Origin: Bacteroidales bacterium
GTDB lineage: Bacteria; Bacteroidota; Bacteroidia; Bacteroidales; Muribaculaceae
DNA: 26,287 nt
Assembly (NCBI GenBank): GCA_019420545.1
Contig: JAHZGZ010000277.1
Location: forward strand, 9,473-35,759
Direction of reading: 5' to 3'
This document shows, piece by piece, positions 15,624 to 22,106 of the stretch (positions are counted from its first letter, which is position 1; every line of letters begins with the position of its first letter). A program made the translations under genes and the position numbers. The notes beneath the pieces were generated by a model. The model was not told the origin of the DNA. It was given only the letters and a program-made list of their open reading frames with translations, and made no database searches.

Positions 15624-15895
15624 CATACGAACTCCGCTATTCCTCTAAATTCAAGCGCTCACTCAAAAAATGTTTTAAAAGAGGACTCGACGTGGAGAAA
15701 CTTCGCCATGCAATTAACATTTTGCAGTCTACCGGCTCGCTTCCCACCGAATACAAACCACATAAACTCTCGGGAAAATATTCCGGAGTCTGGGAATGCC
15801 ATATACAGCCTGACTGGCTGCTGATATGGGAACAGAATGATACTGAACTTATTTTACTTCTTGTCGATACGGGTACACACTCCGATTTATTCTAA
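15620..15895 (+). CDS. YafQ-family mRNA interferase toxin (RelE/ParE superfamily)
   Basis: The protein has 91 residues, the usual YafQ length. The catalytic set of E. coli YafQ is present in the same arrangement: H48 (YKPHKL), H61 and D65 (CHIQPDW) and H87 (TGTHSDLF). YafQ binds the ribosome and cuts mRNA in the A site, preferring certain Lys codons. Coupled by a 4-base overlap to its antitoxin. It lies immediately before the left end of the integrative element, and since the exact attachment site is not known the pair could be either chromosomal or element cargo. Confidence 0.9.
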   Translation: MTYELRYSSKFKRSLKKCFKRGLDVEKLRHAINILQSTGSLPTEYKPHKLSGKYSGVWECHIQPDWLLIWEQNDTELILLLVDTGTHSDLF

Positions 15896-16230
15896 GTCTG
15901 TCAATTCCATATAAAACATTCAAAGGCTAAAGCATCTGAATATGGCTGAATGAGGTTTTCAGGCGCCGGGTTGGCGGGAATGGAAAAAATGTGTAATTCT
16001 CCGCGATATAAAACGGGAAAAACGGGGATAAAATTAAATGTAAGCAAATAAACGGATTAGCAAGAGGCTGGTTTTCCGCGATTTGCCTGCAAATAGGGCG
16101 ATTTTCTCAAAAAGTACACCTTTTGTACCCCGTTTCAAGAACATTCGGGATATGTGAAGTGTTAAGGACTGTAAACGGCGATTTTCAAAATCTTATGACC
16201 CCGCTTATCTTTGCGGAAAATTAATGATTT
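15896..16230. other. Non-coding left end of the element with direct and inverted repeats
   Basis: There is no gene in these 335 bases. Two short direct-repeat pairs are seen: TCCGCGAT (16000-16007, 16075-16082) and GGCGATTTTC (16097-16106, 16177-16186), spaced 75 and 80 bases. An inverted repeat GTACA/TGTAC lies at 16114-16128, and CATTCA/TGAATG at 15917-15952 just after the toxin gene. Such repeats next to a tyrosine integrase gene are typical of arm-type integrase sites and an attL, but the core site cannot be named without the other end. Confidence 0.4.
16206..16213 (+). promoter_or_regulatory. Integrase promoter, -7 box
   Basis: TATCTTTG matches TAnnTTTG, with TTTC at 16183-16186 exactly 19 bases upstream as a near-consensus -33 box. 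It ends 17 bases before the integrase ATG, giving a leader of only about 10 nt. The -33 box overlaps the second GGCGATTTTC repeat, so a protein binding there could control int. Confidence 0.52.
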
Positions 16231-17484
16231 ATGGCAAAAATAGAAAATCGCAAGAAACAGAATCCCAAGCTCCAACAGTCCGAGTTGAGCGACGGACGCG
16301 CCAGCCTCTATCTGGAATACTATATAGGACGAACCGAGACTCCCGTGCTTGACGAGAACGGTGAGCAGGTGTTCTACACCGAAGGGGCAATGGCGGGGAA
16401 ACCCAAATTCAAAATCAAGCATACCCGTAAAAAGGAGAACCTCAACCTCTACATCTGGCTTCATCCCAGAACACCGCAGGAGCGATTGCAGAACAGGAAC
16501 ACACTCGCGCTTGCCGAGAAGATACGCTTCGAGCGTGAGCAGACATTTCTCGAAGACCGCGAAGGTTACCGTCTTCGCAAGGAAATGGACGATGATTTCA
16601 TCGAGTTCTGCCGTGAGTTCTGCAAATCCCCTACGCTTACCAAGCACATTCAGGATGTTCAGAGCCGTGGGCTGAAGAAATTCATCCGTTTCCTTGAATC
16701 CACTCCGAGATACGAGAAATTCAAGGACAGCCTGAAGATGAAACAGCTTACACCTGAAATGGTGGGTGCGTTTGTTGAATACCTGAAAGCCAACGGACGG
16801 GGCGACGGACCGAAAGCCTATTTCCGCCTGTTCAAGCGTATGGTCACGGCGGCTGTTGACAAAGACCTTATCAAGAAGAACCCCTGTCGCGGCTTCGTCA
16901 TCAAGAACGACAACATGACGCTGCAAAAGGAGATTCTACTCCCTGAGGAGATAGACCGTCTTGTGGCGACACGATTCGAGGGCGAGAAAACCGAGGTACA
17001 CCGCGCCTTTATCTTCGGTCTCTATACCGGGGCGCGCTGGTGCGACACAAGCAAGCTGACTTACCGCAATGTCGATTACACCACAAAGACCCTGCGTTTC
17101 CAGCAGCAGAAAACAAAGGGACACAGCAACTGCAGCTGGGTGATAGTTCCGCTGAACGACACACTGATCCGCCTTATCGGACAGCCGGAGGGGGATGACT
17201 ACGACGAGCGCATATTCAAGTTGCCGCTTTATGATACCTGCAACCGCTATCTGGGCAAATGGGTTAAACTGGCGGGCATCAAGAAAAAAATATCATGGCA
17301 CTGCGCGCGCCACAGTTTTGCCGTGAATGTCCTTAACCGAGGTGCCAACATCAAGACGGTATCAAGTCTTCTCGGCCACACGTCGCTAAAAATGACAGAA
17401 CGGTATCTCCATGTCGTTGACAGCCTGAAACAGGATGCAATAGACTCGCTCGGAGAAATCAAATTCAGTGCCGTAGGCAGCTGA
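16231..17484 (+). CDS. Tyrosine recombinase/integrase of the element
   Basis: The product has 417 residues, close to the 411 of IntDOT. An N-terminal arm-binding domain (1-110) with a Bacteroidota-type insertion is followed by a core-binding SAM-like domain (about 115-225) and the catalytic domain. Catalytic residues are all visible: R269 (GARWCD), K294 or K296 (QQQKTKG), H357 and R360 (WHCARHSF), H383 (LGHTS) and nucleophile Y392 (RYLHV). Unlike IntDOT, which lacks the first Arg, this protein keeps it, so it belongs to a related but more canonical branch. It catalyses integration and, with the excision proteins that follow, excision. A short hairpin and T-run occur 150 bases after its stop. 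Confidence 0.93.
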   Translation: MAKIENRKKQNPKLQQSELSDGRASLYLEYYIGRTETPVLDENGEQVFYTEGAMAGKPKFKIKHTRKKENLNLYIWLHPRTPQERLQNRNTLALAEKIRFEREQTFLEDREGYRLRKEMDDDFIEFCREFCKSPTLTKHIQDVQSRGLKKFIRFLESTPRYEKFKDSLKMKQLTPEMVGAFVEYLKANGRGDGPKAYFRLFKRMVTAAVDKDLIKKNPCRGFVIKNDNMTLQKEILLPEEIDRLVATRFEGEKTEVHRAFIFGLYTGARWCDTSKLTYRNVDYTTKTLRFQQQKTKGHSNCSWVIVPLNDTLIRLIGQPEGDDYDERIFKLPLYDTCNRYLGKWVKLAGIKKKISWHCARHSFAVNVLNRGANIKTVSSLLGHTSLKMTERYLHVVDSLKQDAIDSLGEIKFSAVGS

Positions 17485-17633
17485 GTAAATTATACATCAA
17501 TATAATGCCAATCTCCTGCCATAAGCATATTTATAAAATCAAAACAGTCGTTGACATTGTTGTTTTCTGTGTGCTGCGGAAACCCCGTGATTCGCGGGTA
17601 TGCCAAACCCTGTAAACTTTATCAAGGATATCA

Positions 17634-17650
17634 GTCCGAACCGGACACTT
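17634..17650 (+). terminator. Short hairpin between int and the excision genes
   Basis: GTCCG-AAC-CGGAC (17634-17646) is followed by ACTTTT. A second hairpin TCCCAC/GTGGGA spans 17652-17671, and CCCG/CGGG lies at about 17583-17598. The first could end the int transcript. Together the three make this 228-base gap (17485-17712) structured, which may instead reflect recombinase or excisionase binding sites. Confidence 0.35.
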
Positions 17651-17712
17651 TTCCCACATAGGAACGTGGGATTTATTATAAAAACACACCGCAGCGTCCG
17701 CTTTTACGATAA

Positions 17713-18057
17713 ATGGATAATACAAGTTTTGTGATTCTCCCTGTCGAAAAGGTCAGGGAGATGATAGAGGGCGCCGTGTCCGGTTGCTTCGACAAGGTAC
17801 TTGCCGCATTGCAACCCAGACATGAGTCGGAATCGGTTGACATAGAGGGAGCTTTGGAGTTTCTCAATTCCAACGGCTACCGTATAGCCAAAGGGCAACT
17901 TTACAAAGAGACATCTGCGGGAAACATACCCTATCACAAATTCGGGCACCGGCTGCATTTCAAAATATCTGAACTGCGGGAATGGGCGGAAACACGATTG
18001 GTGAACGGCAATTCCGTGGGGTACTACTGTAATGGGAAGTTTAACAAACGCCGATGA
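17713..18057 (+). CDS. Excisionase-like HTH protein
   Basis: The protein has 114 residues. Residues 42-95 form a winged MerR-like/HTH_17 domain: VDIEGALEFLNSNGYRI, KGQLYKETSAGNIPYHKFG and RLHFKISELREWA. This pattern is shared by excisionases of phages and conjugative transposons, which bend DNA at attachment sites and direct the integrase to excision. It is the first gene after int, as Xis2c is in the excision operon of CTnDOT. The C-terminus is basic (KFNKRR). No clear -7 box was found just upstream. The function is inferred from fold and place. Confidence 0.7.
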   Translation: MDNTSFVILPVEKVREMIEGAVSGCFDKVLAALQPRHESESVDIEGALEFLNSNGYRIAKGQLYKETSAGNIPYHKFGHRLHFKISELREWAETRLVNGNSVGYYCNGKFNKRR

Positions 18058-18326
18058 CAGCCCGATATTACACGTTGGCGGAAAGTTGGCAGGACAACGG
18101 CAGGCACCTGTCAGGGAATCCAACACATATACAGCGTTTTATCACTGAAAATCGTCAAAAGAGATAATTAAATTCAGTACAGACAATGAAAAATAATCAG
18201 AGACCCCCTCCCGGATGCCATGCCATCCCCAAAAGGCATAGATACTGTGCCACTCCGAAAAAACAATAAAACATAATTGGAGCGAAATCGTCAGATTGGC
18301 TCCCTAACACCTAATCACTACTTCAA

Positions 18327-18737
18327 ATGACTGAAACAGTAACAGTTTCAAGCAGCGAATTAAGTGCTATGAGAGCCGAACTGAGGGATCTCCGGGGCAC
18401 TGTCGCATCGCTGGCGACAATCATTCATAAAATGGTTCACTCGCCGGCAGCCATCAGACAGGACAAAGATGATGAACACCGTTCACTCACCGATGCGGAA
18501 CGCGAATACAGAATCGACCGTCAGGAGCTTCAGGCACTCCTCGGCGTAAGCGAGAGGACCGCGTACCGCAGGATAAAGTACTACGGATTCCGCGTGTTGC
18601 GCGAGAAGGGCGACACAAAATTCATACTCGGAGAAGTCATTGACATTATAAGTCATCACGGCCTCGGCTGGCACCGCTCCGCCCTTGACAGGATACTGTC
18701 AAGACGCACTATAAAATCAAGGACACGACTGGTATGA
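18327..18737 (+). CDS. Coiled-coil plus HTH protein of the excision module
   Basis: The protein has 136 residues. Residues 9-38 look like a coiled coil (SELSAMRAELRDLRG), which would allow dimerisation, and 65-103 form a helix-turn-helix: RQELQALLGVSERTAYRR, then ILGEVIDIIS. The C-terminus is strongly basic (SRRTIKSRTRLV). It overlaps the next gene as ATGA, so the two are co-translated. By position and size it could correspond to the second small excision factor of CTnDOT-like elements. The 269 bases before it contain no gene; I see only GC-rich short repeats and no clear promoter. Confidence 0.62.
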   Translation: MTETVTVSSSELSAMRAELRDLRGTVASLATIIHKMVHSPAAIRQDKDDEHRSLTDAEREYRIDRQELQALLGVSERTAYRRIKYYGFRVLREKGDTKFILGEVIDIISHHGLGWHRSALDRILSRRTIKSRTRLV

Positions 18738-19036
18738 ACCGGACATTTGAGAAAACCGTCCTCGGCCTCTTTCAGACAGTTCTGGAAAGAATGGACTTTC
18801 TTGAACGGAAGCTAACATCCACCGGGAATTGTCCACAGGTGGAGCCGAGAAGATGGACACCGAAAGATGTGCAGCGCAGGTTCGGTCTCGGTCTTCGCCA
18901 GCAGTACAATCTGAGAGCCAAAGGAATCCTGCCGTACTTTCAGAAAACTCCCAACGGTCCGATTTCATATCTCCCGGCCGATGTTCTTGACTATTATTTC
19001 GGAGACGGCGGAATTCCGCCGCAAAAACAACCATAA
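18734..19036 (+). CDS. Small HTH_17-type DNA-binding protein
   Basis: The protein has 100 residues, coupled by a 4-base overlap to the preceding gene. A short N-terminal helix (1-28) precedes RRWTPKDVQRRFGLGLRQQYNLRAKGILP (39-67) and ISYLPADVLDYYF (77-89), an HTH_17-type domain of the kind found in excisionases. This is the third consecutive small HTH protein. Thirteen bases separate it from the DUF3945 gene, so all probably share an operon. The likely role is accessory DNA binding during excision or transcriptional control of the operon. Confidence 0.65.
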   Translation: MNRTFEKTVLGLFQTVLERMDFLERKLTSTGNCPQVEPRRWTPKDVQRRFGLGLRQQYNLRAKGILPYFQKTPNGPISYLPADVLDYYFGDGGIPPQKQP

Positions 19037-19049
19037 GTAAAATTACAAT

Positions 19050-20423
19050 ATGGCACAAGACCAGACTAACGAGAAAGACCAGGTGCTTATCGCCCGTAAC
19101 AACGAGACGGGAGAAACAGGTGCTGTAAAAGGTCTGAAACAGGACGGCACACCGGACATGACGCCGTCGAAGTCCGCCAAACTGAGCGATCTCGTGGTAT
19201 TCAATATCCACAAGAACCCGCTGGAGGCTTTTCTCTCCAACTTCGTAAGGCAGTGCAAGAACCCTTCGATGTTCAGTTTCTTCAAAGTGGATGCCGACAA
19301 TGTGAACAGTGTCGGGCAGGTCGTCGAAGACGCGCTTAAAGACCCGGAGGCGAACAAAGCCATGCTTTCCGAGGCAAAAGTCGAAGTGAAGACGGCGAAC
19401 CGCAACAGCCATGCTATTGACGAATCCAAAATCGACTGGCAAAGTCTGAAAGACCGCTGGGGCATAGACCGCGAAACGCTTGAAAAAAGCGGAGACCTCA
19501 AGGAGATGCTCTACAACCGCAAGTCCCGGCTGGTAACCATTACCCCGACATTCGCCGGCGAGAAGTATTCACTGGATGCGCGTCTGTCATTCCGCGAGGA
19601 CGCCAACGGGAATATCAAGGTCGTACCTCATTTTATCCGCAAGGAGCCGAATCTCGATCAGGAGTTCAAAGGAGTCAAGTTCACGGACGAGGACAAGCAG
19701 AACCTCCGTACCACCGGCAATCTCGGAAGGCTCGCCGATGTCGTTGACAAGGAGACCGGGGAGGTCATCCCCTCGTTCATCAGCATCGACCGCCAGACAA
19801 ACGAGATACTCAGCGTACCCGCCAAGTCTGTATTCGTCAAGGACACCATCGGGCAGACTAAGCTCGACATGGGAGAGATCAACATCCTCAAAAGCGGCAA
19901 AGCCATTCCGGACAAGGAGATCGTTGACCGCAAGGGCAATAAATATACCGTCACTCTTCAGGTAAGCGCGGACAGGCGCGATGTGGAGTTTGTGCCTTCA
20001 TACGCCTCTCAGAAACAGGCGCAGAGTGAAAGCAACGGTCAGAAAAAATCCACATGGCTCACTCAGGACGGTAAAATCAAGCCTATCACAAAATGGGCCG
20101 GGGTGCCGATGACCGAGAAGCAGCAGGCGGACTATGTCGCCGGCAAGACCGTGGTCCTCGACAATATGGTTGACAAGGAGGGGAAACCCTGCACCGTCTA
20201 TCTGACATTCAACATGAACAAGCAGCGTCCAACCACCTCCTTCAAGGATCCGCGTCAGGCGGAGTCGATAACTCCCGCCAACGAAAGCCGCACTCAGATG
20301 GCTGTCAACAATGACGGAAAGACCGACGAGGCGACAAAGAAAATCAAGGAGCCTCTCGACAGAGGACAGACCGCTCCGAAGGACGAGAACCAACAGAAGA
20401 AATCAAAGGGGCGCAAGATGTGA
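19050..20423 (+). CDS. DUF4099/DUF3945-type protein of conjugative elements
   Basis: The product has 457 residues, soluble. The N-terminal 125-200 region (IDWQSLKDRWGIDRETLEKSG) matches DUF4099, followed by three copies of a DUF3945-like unit at 208-261, 269-317 and 351-398. Each unit has an acidic/polar lead-in, a short turn, then a VVDK/IVDR/MVDK motif with G and a strand (R3: TEKQQADYVAGKTVVLDNMV). The tail (400-457) is hydrophilic and Lys-rich. Such proteins occur only in Bacteroidota mobile elements, usually next to topoisomerase and helicase genes, and are of unknown function; an anti-restriction or DNA-processing role is speculation. It is separated from the next gene by 57 bases. Confidence 0.76.
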   Translation: MAQDQTNEKDQVLIARNNETGETGAVKGLKQDGTPDMTPSKSAKLSDLVVFNIHKNPLEAFLSNFVRQCKNPSMFSFFKVDADNVNSVGQVVEDALKDPEANKAMLSEAKVEVKTANRNSHAIDESKIDWQSLKDRWGIDRETLEKSGDLKEMLYNRKSRLVTITPTFAGEKYSLDARLSFREDANGNIKVVPHFIRKEPNLDQEFKGVKFTDEDKQNLRTTGNLGRLADVVDKETGEVIPSFISIDRQTNEILSVPAKSVFVKDTIGQTKLDMGEINILKSGKAIPDKEIVDRKGNKYTVTLQVSADRRDVEFVPSYASQKQAQSESNGQKKSTWLTQDGKIKPITKWAGVPMTEKQQADYVAGKTVVLDNMVDKEGKPCTVYLTFNMNKQRPTTSFKDPRQAESITPANESRTQMAVNNDGKTDEATKKIKEPLDRGQTAPKDENQQKKSKGRKM

Positions 20424-20480
20424 CCTCCCGCACAGCCCCGTCCACTTTATCCAACATCCAAAACTAAAAACAACCGTAAA

Positions 20481-21443
20481 ATGAATAATATACTTATAAT
20501 CACAGAAAGCCGCACCGTGGCAAAGACAATCGCACAGGCGCTTGGCGCCAACGTACTCCACAAAGGATACTTCGGCAAAGGACAGATTGCCGTCACATGG
20601 ACAGGCGGCGGCATCATCTCCTCGCGTCCCAAATGCAAGTTCCAGTTCACCGTGTCCTCGGACATGACGGCTGACGAGACATTTGCCGCCAACTTCGACT
20701 TCTCTGTACGCAAGGACAGCAAGGGTAAAGGCAATCGCCGCGCCAGCGAGAAGGACGAGGCCCAGATAGGCGTTATACAGCGCCTGTGGCGCAACGCCGC
20801 GACAATCGTCAACGCCATGAAGCCCTCCGCTCCCGGAGAAGTGATATTCACTTCTTTGAGCAATTATATCGGCATTGACCGTCCCGTCGTGCGTATGTGG
20901 CTGACATCAATTACCCGCAAGGAAATCGTGTCATCTCTGGAGAACGGCGGCAATGCTCCCGAACACTATGCCGGGTTTCATGACAACGCGATTGCGGAAC
21001 ATACAATCGGGGCGCGTCCGATAGAACCCGACTATGCCGGGCTGGAACCATCGCAGGGACTGTGGAGCATGGCGGATCTCAAAGCTGCCGCCCTGACACT
21101 ATGGGGCTGGGCACCGGCGAAAACGGCCGGGGTAGCGTATGCCCTCTACAACAAGGGACTCATCAGTTATCCTTCCGACAACACATCCACACTCCCCCTA
21201 TCGCTGGCGGCAACCGTCGGGGACACATTCGCCAACCTGCGCCATCATCCCGTTCTGGGCAAGAAGGCTTCTTCGGTGTCAGTGACAGGAACCGAAAGCG
21301 TATGGTCCGACGACACTGACGCGCTCCATGCCGTAACGGTAACCGGACTCTATCCCGTTGACCTCTCACGGGAGGAAGAAATGCTCTATATTGTCGTCGC
21401 AGACCACATCCTCGATGTTTTCAGCCCCGAAAAGAGCGAATGA
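20481..21443 (+). CDS. Shortened topoisomerase IA-like (Exc-like) protein with degenerate TOPRIM
   Basis: The product has 320 residues, about half the usual length of TopIII or CTnDOT Exc (about 700). The N-terminal TOPRIM start is kept (IITESRTVAKTIAQALGA, with E9), and RMWLTSITRKEIVSSLENG (138-156) corresponds to the canonical FNEITKxAI region. Between them the metal-binding DxDxEG motif should stand, but the sequence reads TSLSNYIGI (124-132), with no acidic triad. The active-site region is LISYPSDNTSTLP with Y230 kept and the following Arg replaced by S232. The remaining toroid domains are missing. In CTnDOT, Exc is needed for excision although its topoisomerase activity is not, so a structural role is plausible here. 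The stop is followed by a candidate small RNA and a terminator. Confidence 0.76.
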   Translation: MNNILIITESRTVAKTIAQALGANVLHKGYFGKGQIAVTWTGGGIISSRPKCKFQFTVSSDMTADETFAANFDFSVRKDSKGKGNRRASEKDEAQIGVIQRLWRNAATIVNAMKPSAPGEVIFTSLSNYIGIDRPVVRMWLTSITRKEIVSSLENGGNAPEHYAGFHDNAIAEHTIGARPIEPDYAGLEPSQGLWSMADLKAAALTLWGWAPAKTAGVAYALYNKGLISYPSDNTSTLPLSLAATVGDTFANLRHHPVLGKKASSVSVTGTESVWSDDTDALHAVTVTGLYPVDLSREEEMLYIVVADHILDVFSPEKSE

Positions 21444-21488
21444 CAACTGAAAATCCCGGATTTATTTCGCGTTCTGCGGATAAATGAC

Positions 21489-21584
21489 TAATTTAGCCAC
21501 TGAATCACAGTCGTTAAACGGTTATTTTCGTTTTGGCTGTGGATAAAGTGGCAGTAGGCGGGAGGGAAACCCGCCTACTTTTTT
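21489..21584 (+). ncRNA. Candidate RteR-like small RNA downstream of exc
   Basis: A -7-like box TAATTTAG (21489-21496) lies 20 bases after TTTC (21465-21468), and a strong terminator ends at 21584. Transcription from about 21503 would yield an RNA of roughly 80 nt. In CTnDOT the small RNA RteR (about 90 nt), which lowers tra gene expression, is encoded directly downstream of exc. Position, length and terminator agree; no sequence comparison was possible. Confidence 0.36.
21554..21584 (+). terminator. Strong intrinsic terminator
   Basis: A perfect 9-bp GC-rich stem (GTAGGCGGG 21554-21562 with CCCGCCTAC 21570-21578) has a 7-base loop and runs directly into six T residues. It separates the excision operon from the DUF1896 and helicase genes. 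No -7 box is evident between it and 21660, so those genes need read-through or an unseen promoter. Confidence 0.82.
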
Positions 21585-21659
21585 ACCGGCGCATAAGCCG
21601 GCCATGCCCTCCGTAAAGAATAAGAAGGAGGACAACGCCATCGGAAAATCCACACTGAA

Positions 21660-22106
21660 ATGGAAACACCGAAAAAGTACGGTGAGCCGGATTTCTACAC
21701 CGGTTATCTCCGTGAACATCTTAAAGAACATCATTTTGACAAAGAAAATACACAGAAATTCATAGAGAACCGCGTCGATGACGCACTTGACACATACACC
21801 GTAGAGTTCGCATCAGGCAGACCGCCTTATATCTGCCATGAGCTTGCGATGCGGACACTGCTTGAAAAACTGTATGTATCCCGCTTCGACATAATATATC
21901 ATATTATAGAAGAAGACTGCTGGCTGCGTCTTGACCCGTCGGTATGGGAAGTGACAGCACTTCATTTCACGGCAGACAAGGAGATAAACGCGATACTTGA
22001 CAAGTATGGCGTTGACGGCGGATTTCTTGAAAAGGAGGGTTACCCGGCGATGCGTCTGGAGCTTCTCGGCATACTGAACGAGAAACTGGACGGCTATGAG
22101 TTATAA
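21660..22106 (+). CDS. DUF1896 protein
   Basis: The protein has 148 residues and matches DUF1896, seen in Bacteroidota mobile elements: DFYTGYLREHLKEHH near the start (11-25), FIENRVDDALDTYTVEFASG (34-53), CHELAMRTLLEKLYVS (59-74) and a C-terminal LLGILNEKLDGYEL. It is rich in acidic residues and helices. It overlaps the giant methylase-helicase gene by 11 bases, implying that the two products are made together and perhaps act together. The function is unknown; no catalytic motif was seen. Confidence 0.76.
   Translation: METPKKYGEPDFYTGYLREHLKEHHFDKENTQKFIENRVDDALDTYTVEFASGRPPYICHELAMRTLLEKLYVSRFDIIYHIIEEDCWLRLDPSVWEVTALHFTADKEINAILDKYGVDGGFLEKEGYPAMRLELLGILNEKLDGYEL

Noticed and set aside
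15896..16230. tRNA gene as integration target
   Set aside because: No cloverleaf or conserved tRNA sequence could be found near the element's left end.
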